DNA from: Maribacter halichondriae
GTDB lineage: Bacteria > Bacteroidota > Bacteroidia > Flavobacteriales > Flavobacteriaceae
Assembly (NCBI RefSeq): GCF_027474825.1
Contig: NZ_CP107030.1
Coordinates: forward strand, 310,001 to 374,000
Length of the DNA stretch: 64,000 bases
Direction of reading: 5' to 3'
Shown here: one piece after another, positions 59,136-64,000 of the stretch
Position numbering within the stretch: the first letter of the stretch is position 1
Layout: every line of letters starts with the position of its first letter
Notes under the pieces: model-generated
Database searches by the model: none
The model's input: only the letters and a program-made list of their open reading frames with translations
What the model was told of the DNA's origin: nothing
Translations under genes and position numbers: made by a program

Positions 59136-60448
59136 TTATTTCCCGTTCCACTGTTGACACCAACTTTCCCTGTTTTTTTCAATTAATTCTGTAATAATAG
59201 CAGCGTTCGGAATTTCTATCCCTCCAACTCTGCGATTGCCTACCGTCCAAATTTGATAACTATTAGGCTTCATCACCTCAAATATATTCGCAATTGTTTG
59301 ATTCAGGTCAAGCAAAAAAGCATCTACCTTTTTTACAAGTGAATCATTAACCTTTTCTATGGCTTTACGAGTCCTCAGGAAAGATGGGCTTTGTTTACAT
59401 AGTTCGTCAACTTTTTCCGAATCAATTTCGGTCAATTTTCCGCCAAGAGAACGTGAATCAATTTCCAAAGTGGTTCTCAAAAAATCTTCAGTAGCCTTGG
59501 CGTCAATATCATTTAAATCAATCCATTGCAAAGGAAGATAGGAATATTGACCGTAGGTTACAGTAGTTTTATTATCGCCATATGGCGGTGAGGTGACCAG
59601 CAAATCGTAAAATGGCTCTTTGGTTGGGCAATATATACTGGCTTTGGAATCTTCGATTCTAATATGCACTTCTGCTCGATAGGATTCTTGGACTAGCTGT
59701 CCAGAATTAGCTAAAAGTACAGTATGAGCTTCGTAGTCTTCCAAAGTCTTATCTAAGTGAAGTGCAAAGACATCAATTGCCGAAAAAACACGCCTATCTA
59801 TTTCATCCTCTGGTCGAATATGCAATTTGAAAGTGGATGTTCGATCATTAGAAGAAACCCTCACTGTCTCGGCCAGCACTACCCAAAAAAAACGTCTGAC
59901 ATTTAGATTTTCTTCTTCACGAATTCCACGAACAATTTTTGATAATTCTTGCTGTGTTACTGGCTTAAACCACTTGTTAATTCCTTTAAATTCTTTTTCA
60001 ATTTTGTCATTTTTGTCAGACTCAATGCGCTTCATCAAATGCATGGCTTGTTGCTTTGCTCCTTCAACTAGAAATGGGCCTGTTCTCACTTTTGAAATCA
60101 ATACCGCCAATGGGTTTATATCCTGCCCGTAGCAGTTCAACCCATTTTCCATTGAGGCAACCAGGGTTGTAGCCGAACCCATCATTGGATCAATCATATT
60201 CTTGGTTCCCTTTACTACAGATGAAACAATATCTATCAATTTTTTCTGAACAGCTGGAACCATCATGGCCGGATATTGAAAAAAACTGTGGCAATACTCC
60301 CTACGGTTAGAGTCTGGACAAGTCCAAACATCAGAGTTTTCTGCAGTAGCGTGTTCAATTTCTTTAACAAGTAGTTGATCTGTTTCTTCAGGTGTGAGCC
60401 CCTTTTCTACTCTTGAAATTGATTTAACGCTTTTTTTATTAATGGCAT
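59136..60448 (-). CDS. DNA methyltransferase (amino-methyl type) of the cassette (frame broken in run 60431-60437)
   Basis: About 437 residues when joined. SAM-binding motif I is DPMMGSATTLVAS (~87) with GQDINPLAV as the following acidic strand; catalytic motif IV is TSPPYGDN (~284-290). The N-terminal FFQYPAMMVPAVQKKLID segment is typical of this N4/N6 group. Motif I precedes motif IV. The ATG at 60448 reads MPLIKK then stops; one more A in the seven-A run (T on the plus strand) gives SVKSISRVEKGLTPEETDQL and joins the long frame. The two following genes are 11-75 and 44 bases apart, in one operon. No restriction nuclease is encoded nearby, so the usual restriction role is unlikely; it may mark self DNA for the kinase/receiver pair. 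Confidence 0.8.
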
Positions 60449-60757
60449 ATTTATCTGTGATTCACAATGTAACAAAAATACACTTTAATAATATATACCA
60501 GTCTTAGAATGTCTCAAACTAAACGACCTGGGCTTACTAGTGAAGAAGTATGAGGCCCTCAGGAGCGCGTCAAAATATAAAGCTATTAAAATTTGAATTT
60601 TTATATCATTATGCACCTTTTCCCTACGCTTCGAACAGCAATAAAAGTGTTCCATTACATTTTTAAAGAAGTTTTATAGAATAAATTTCTCAGATGATAC
60701 CATATAAACTTTTTTTCCGAAGCTTAAGTTAAAGAACGTAAGACATTAAAGTACAAC
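60449..60757. other. Intergenic region between methyltransferase and integrase
   Basis: 309 AT-rich bases. No gene is supported. It should contain the promoter of the methyltransferase-kinase-receiver operon, but I find no convincing -7/-33 pair or operator-like palindrome. Confidence 0.4.
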
Positions 60758-62004
60758 CTAAGAAACTTCCTCGGCTCTATCACTCTTTTCCCTCATGTGC
60801 GCCATCAAATTCTGCATATCCTCCCCCACCTTCTTCTCAACCACTCTTGCATAAATTTGGGTTGTAGACAACTTTGTATGCCCTAAAAGCTTTGAAACTG
60901 TTTCAATAGGGACTCCATTTGAAAGTGTAATTGCTGTTGCAAAAGTATGCCGCGCCACATGAAAGGTTACTTTTTTACGAATACCACAGACTTTTGCTAT
61001 ATCCTTTAATGTCCGGTTAATCATTGGGTTGCTATACAAGGGTAGCAATCGGCCACTTTCGTATAAATCAGGGTCATCTTTATATTTATCTATGATTTCC
61101 TTTGCCTTGGGTAGCAAAGGAATTTTTAAAGGTTCATCAGTCTTTGTTCTTTTTGTATACAGCCAATCGTTACCATCCATACCCTTTACCAAATGGTCGG
61201 CTTTTAATTCTTGTACGTCAATAAAAGACAACCCGGTATAACAGGCAAAGATGAAGAGGTCTTTTATATGTTGAGTGCTTGGCACTTTAAAAGAGGTTTC
61301 TTCTATTATTTGTAGCTCCCGTTCGGTCAAAAATTGGCGTTCCACTTTTTCAAAGCGGAGTTTAAAATTTATGAATGGGTCTTTCTCTAGCCATTCTAAT
61401 TTGACGGCCAATCTGGACATCTTTTAAGGCGTTCCATGTGTTTCATGGTGCCATTGTTGGCACAACCCATTCGTGTGGCTGGTTTGTACTTTCTTATATA
61501 TTGTTCGAAATCAACAATAAAACCGTAGTTCAGTTTTTTGAGCGGAATATCCTCAATGCCCTTTTCTTCTTTCAAGAATTCGTTGATGCAACGTTCCGTA
61601 CTGTAGTAGTTTTTCATCGTACCTTTTCTAAGTACGGTTTGCATTGAAGTATTGTGGTACGTAATTAAATCAAGTAAAGTTTTGTATCGCTCATCTTGAC
61701 CCAGATACCTGGCCTTAATCATGGCCGAGGTTATGTCTACATCATCCTGCAAAAGTTGCCGATGCGCTTCATGTAATCCTGTAAAAATTTGATCTAGATA
61801 CTTGTTTAAAGAGATGACATATTTGGAAAATCCCTTACCTCTTTTACTCCTATTATCCCATAAAGAGGCTTTCAATTCCCGATTGATACTAAATTCAGCT
61901 CTTTTACCGTCCACGGTAATCCGAGCATAAAGCATCAAATTTTCGGTTTCCCTTTCGAGTTTTCTGGTAATGAATACGACGGATAATCTACTGTTTTCTA
62001 ACAT
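60758..62004 (-). CDS. Tyrosine recombinase/integrase of the element (frame broken in run 61422-61425)
   Basis: About 415 residues when joined by adding one A to the four-A run, which turns MERLKRCPD into MERLKKMSRLAVKLEWL. N-terminal arm-binding and core-binding domains (SVVFITRKLERETENLMLYA; EFLKEEKGIEDIPLKKL) are those of Bacteroidota integrases. The catalytic domain has HVARHTFATA (HxxR), SKLLGHTKLSTT (LGH) and the nucleophile Tyr in IYARV. The first conserved Arg is replaced: the motif reads YTGLSFIDV, as described for the CTnDOT integrase. It lies 226 bases from the tRNA-Pro gene and reads away from it. Confidence 0.9.
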
Positions 62005-62122
62005 ATTACGTAGCTTTAAATTAATAAATGAACAGTAAAAAACACGAGGTCAAATACCTTCAAAAGCTACTTCAATGTACAAAAAATACTGTGGTGTCCA
62101 ATTCCCGAATCCCACACCAGCG

Positions 62123-62155
62123 AGGTGTTTTCAGGTGGTTTCATGAGGTTTCATC
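62123..62155. repeat. Short direct repeats between integrase and att site
   Basis: AGGTGTTTTCA, AGGTGGTTTCAT and AGGTTTCATC follow one another between the integrase start and the attachment site. They may be integrase arm-type or excisionase sites. The call rests on position and repetition only. Confidence 0.35.
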
Positions 62156-62176
62156 TGGACCCCCTAAAAACATAAA

Positions 62177-62204
62177 ACGTTGCAAATCAAGCGATTTGCA
62201 ACGT
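62177..62204 (-). terminator. Element-borne terminator for tRNA-Pro
   Basis: ACGTTGCAAATC pairs perfectly with GATTTGCAACGT (12 bp, 4-base loop). On the minus strand it is followed by TTTATGTTTTT. It comes 27 bases after the tRNA-Pro 3' end and would replace the original terminator now at 34592-34619. Confidence 0.7.
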
Positions 62205-62225
62205 CATGCAACTATATGAAAATAG

Positions 62226-62246
62226 TTAAGTCGGGGTGGCAGGATT
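62226..62246 (-). repeat. Right attachment-site copy at the tRNA-Pro 3' end
   Basis: Identical over 21 bases to 34618-34638. It covers the 3' acceptor strand and the start of the T arm of tRNA-Pro plus 5 downstream bases. The tRNA is intact here. Confidence 0.75.
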
Positions 62247-62305
62247 CGAACCTGCGACCTCCTGCTCCCAAAGCAGGCGCGATAACCGGGCTACGCTACA
62301 CCCCG
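62231..62305 (-). tRNA. tRNA-Pro (anticodon TGG)
   Basis: 75 bases, cloverleaf complete. The acceptor stem is CGGGGTG with CACCCCG and discriminator A; the anticodon stem CCTGC/GCAGG holds loop TTTGGGA, giving anticodon TGG; the T arm has GGTTCGAATCC. CCA is not encoded. It is the inferred insertion target of the mobile element. Confidence 0.95.
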
Positions 62306-62338
62306 AATGGTGTGAATTAAATGTTTCAAAGAAAATTG

Positions 62339-62422
62339 CGGAGAGAATGGGACTCGAACCCATGCGACACTTACGCGTCGACAGATTAGCAATCTGCTCC
62401 GTTACCACTCCGGCACCTCTCC
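62339..62422 (-). tRNA. tRNA-Ser (anticodon GCT)
   Basis: 84 bases with the long variable arm of class II tRNAs. Acceptor GGAGAGG pairs with TCTCTCC, discriminator G. The anticodon stem GCAGA/TCTGT closes loop TTGCTAA, giving GCT (reads AGC/AGU). The T arm has GGGTTCGAGTCCC. It is 33 bases upstream of tRNA-Pro in the same orientation, so probably one transcript. Confidence 0.95.
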
Positions 62423-62545
62423 TGTAATTTCTTCAATGAACATGCACCACCGAATCAGTGATAAAATGCGGTTGCAAATGTACATTTTTCCATGACTATT
62501 AAACAACAAATTATTTACTTTTTTTATTCCCTTGAAAACCTTGAG

Positions 62546-64000
62546 CTATTCGGGGTATTCTACCCGTAAATGATAGATATTCGTCAATTTCTGTTTGAAG
62601 ATTTTCTTGATGAGTTCGATTTCTTTAAAAGTAATGTTTGCGTTCAAGAACTGATTGGCACTCATTTGGCCGGCAATTATTTTATCGACGAACTCATCAA
62701 TAATTAAGAACGTCGGGTTTTTAAGACTTTTCGAAGCCGCTTCTACCGAGTCTGCCATCATTAAAATAGCAGTTTCCTTAGAAAAAGGAATGGGGCCCGG
62801 ATATGTAAAATCAGCCTCATCAACATCCTCCTCGAGCTCTTGCTGTTTTTTGTAAAAATAATAGACCATCGTAGTGCCATGATGAGATCTTATAAAATCG
62901 ATTACTCGATCTGGTAGCTTGTTCTTTCGGGCTATCTCTATTCCGTCGATTACATGGTTCACTATGATCTTTGCGCTATCCTTGGGCGAAAGCTCATCAT
63001 GTGGGTTTACATTGGTAATTTGGTTCTCGGTAAAATACGTGGGGTGGTTCATCTTACCAATGTCATGGTACAGGGCCCCTACCCTCACCAGCATTGCATT
63101 GGCCCCTATTTCGTTGGCGGCGGCTTCTGCCAAATTGGCTACCTGTAATGAATGGTGAAAGGTGCCAGGGGCCTTATTCGATAGTTCTTTCAACAATTTC
63201 GAATTGGTATCGGAAAGTTCCAACAATGAAACATCGGAAACCAGTCCGAACAATTTTTCATAGATATAAATCAGCGGCTGTGCAAAGAGTGTAATCATTC
63301 CGTTCAATAAAAACAGACCCAAGGTTAGCCAAACGATATTATCCAGATTACCTTCATGGATGATATGAAATGCGAGGTATCCTATTATATAGATAAGTGT
63401 AATCTGGCCAACCGAAATAAAAAGATTCGCTCTCTTGTAGAGTTCTGAAACGCTTAAAATAGTTACTATTCCCGCTATAATCTGAAGAAATATATATTCA
63501 AAGCTATTGGGTACTACAAACCCCAAGATCAGAATAGTCAAGACGTGTGCGAACAACCCGAGCCTAGCGTCGAAAAATGTTTTTAATATCAGGGGGAGTA
63601 TGCATAACGGAACTACGAATACATAGGCCTCATCATACTTTAAGACCAATGTGGTCACAAAAACCATCAGTAAAATATTAAAGAATATAAAGGTTACCTT
63701 GGTACTGTTGTTGTAAATAGAGCGTCTGTATTTTTTCAAGAAGAGAAGAAGCATAATCAAAACCAATGCAACCAAAACGGTATAACCCGCCAAAATAAAA
63801 TAGTAATTCTTGGCCGTCCAGAGTTCAGATTCGAATTCCGACCGTAAAGATTCGAGAACCTTTAGATTATCGGCCTGTACCACCTCACCTTTTGCTATAA
63901 TCAATTTGCCTTCATCGACCGTTCCCCTGGTCGTTGAAATTTTTGACAGTTCATCGTCAAGTGCTTTTTTAGAAAGGGCTTGATCAAAAAATACATTGGG
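62546..64000 (-). CDS. 7TM-HD family phosphohydrolase, PgpH-like (partial, cut by window edge)
   Basis: The last ~485 residues of a membrane protein whose frame stays open to the window edge. Seven or so membrane segments (for example YYFILAGYTVLVALVLIMLLL) come first, then a cytoplasmic HD domain with TFHHSLQVANLAEAA, VGALYHDIGKMNHPTYF (HD pair), PKDSAKIIVNHV, FIRSHHGTTMVYYF and LMMADSVEAASK. This arrangement is that of PgpH, which hydrolyses cyclic di-AMP. The upstream extracytoplasmic part is partly visible as ALSKKALDDELSKIS. It is a core chromosomal gene flanking the tRNA site. Confidence 0.88.
   Translation of the reverse strand, partial: PNVFFDQALSKKALDDELSKISTTRGTVDEGKLIIAKGEVVQADNLKVLESLRSEFESELWTAKNYYFILAGYTVLVALVLIMLLLFLKKYRRSIYNNSTKVTFIFFNILLMVFVTTLVLKYDEAYVFVVPLCILPLILKTFFDARLGLFAHVLTILILGFVVPNSFEYIFLQIIAGIVTILSVSELYKRANLFISVGQITLIYIIGYLAFHIIHEGNLDNIVWLTLGLFLLNGMITLFAQPLIYIYEKLFGLVSDVSLLELSDTNSKLLKELSNKAPGTFHHSLQVANLAEAAANEIGANAMLVRVGALYHDIGKMNHPTYFTENQITNVNPHDELSPKDSAKIIVNHVIDGIEIARKNKLPDRVIDFIRSHHGTTMVYYFYKKQQELEEDVDEADFTYPGPIPFSKETAILMMADSVEAASKSLKNPTFLIIDEFVDKIIAGQMSANQFLNANITFKEIELIKKIFKQKLTNIYHLRVEYPE

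Larger units (their letters stand above)
34618..62246. mobile_element. Integrative mobilizable element inserted at tRNA-Pro (about 27.6 kb)
   Basis: The bounds are the two 21-base direct repeats. Inside lie a tyrosine integrase next to the intact tRNA, a relaxase, MobC, a candidate oriT, an HTH/excisionase-like protein, a HipBA pair, a putative defence cassette and a catabolic cargo block. No type IV secretion ATPase, coupling protein or replication initiator is seen, which points to a mobilizable element that needs a helper for transfer. All genes in it are read leftward. Everything is inferred from gene content and the repeats; the empty site in a relative would confirm it. Confidence 0.72.

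Noticed and set aside
59136-60448. Classical restriction-modification system
   Set aside because: No restriction endonuclease or specificity subunit is encoded near the methyltransferase; its partners are a kinase-like ATPase and a receiver-like protein.
62123-62155. Firm call of integrase arm sites
   Set aside because: The three repeats are short and imperfect, so they are listed only as a weak repeat feature.

Overview
The window looks like chromosome of a marine-type Flavobacteriaceae (Bacteroidota). It has a SusC/SusD pair, FG-GAP/ASPIC lipoproteins, many short lipobox signal peptides, A-rich start contexts with few Shine-Dalgarno sites, a DUF6090 gene, TAnnTTTG-like -7 boxes and a CTnDOT-like tyrosine integrase. 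It carries no rRNA and no CRISPR array. The two tRNA genes (Pro-TGG, Ser-GCT) lie near the right edge.

Region 1 (1-1045) is a BlaI/BlaR1-type regulator-protease pair, cut by the left edge, with two tandem palindromic operators. Region 2 (1100-25776) is a carbohydrate-use region: a sulfatase, two secreted TIM-barrel sugar isomerase/epimerase paralogs, a gluconate-dehydrogenase-subunit-3-like protein with its GMC oxidoreductase, a thioredoxin/DUF255 lipoprotein, a sialate O-acetylesterase, a Tat-exported Gfo/Idh/MocA oxidoreductase, a kinase-M23-aminotransferase fusion, an FG-GAP lipoprotein and a SusCD transporter. Region 3 (25777-34446) holds a seven-haem cytochrome c, a plug-only receptor-like protein, a cadherin-like/DUF1566 lipoprotein, a LytS/LytTR two-component pair and an unknown lipoprotein.

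Region 4 (about 34,618-62,246) is best read as one integrative mobilizable element of about 27.6 kb inserted in the 3' end of the tRNA-Pro gene. The last 15-16 bases of the tRNA plus the next five bases are repeated exactly at the far left end, and a tyrosine integrase lies just inside the tRNA. From left to right it carries: a block of mostly exported catabolic enzymes (FG-GAP protein, metallo-beta-lactamase-fold hydrolase, DUF3237, SnoaL-like, sodium/solute symporter, serine hydrolase, amidohydrolase, acetamidase, FAD amine-oxidase-like, exported phosphatidylserine-decarboxylase-like, C45 acyltransferase-like); a HipBA toxin-antitoxin pair; a mobilization block (relaxase, MobC, a two-hairpin candidate oriT, an HTH protein, a membrane protein); and a three-gene cassette of DNA methyltransferase, double-ATPase kinase and divergent receiver protein. 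That cassette is the best candidate for a little-described, probably anti-phage or DNA-surveillance signalling system. No type IV secretion genes are visible, so transfer would need a helper.

Region 5 (62,231-64,000) is the two tRNA genes and an HD-domain 7TM phosphohydrolase cut by the right edge.

A point that affects reading of the whole window: at least 17 reading-frame breaks in 15 genes are each repaired by adding or removing one base, in nearly every case inside a mononucleotide run. The even spread and the homopolymer bias point to sequencing or assembly errors rather than true pseudogenes. I therefore annotate these genes across the break and give the position of the suspect run.
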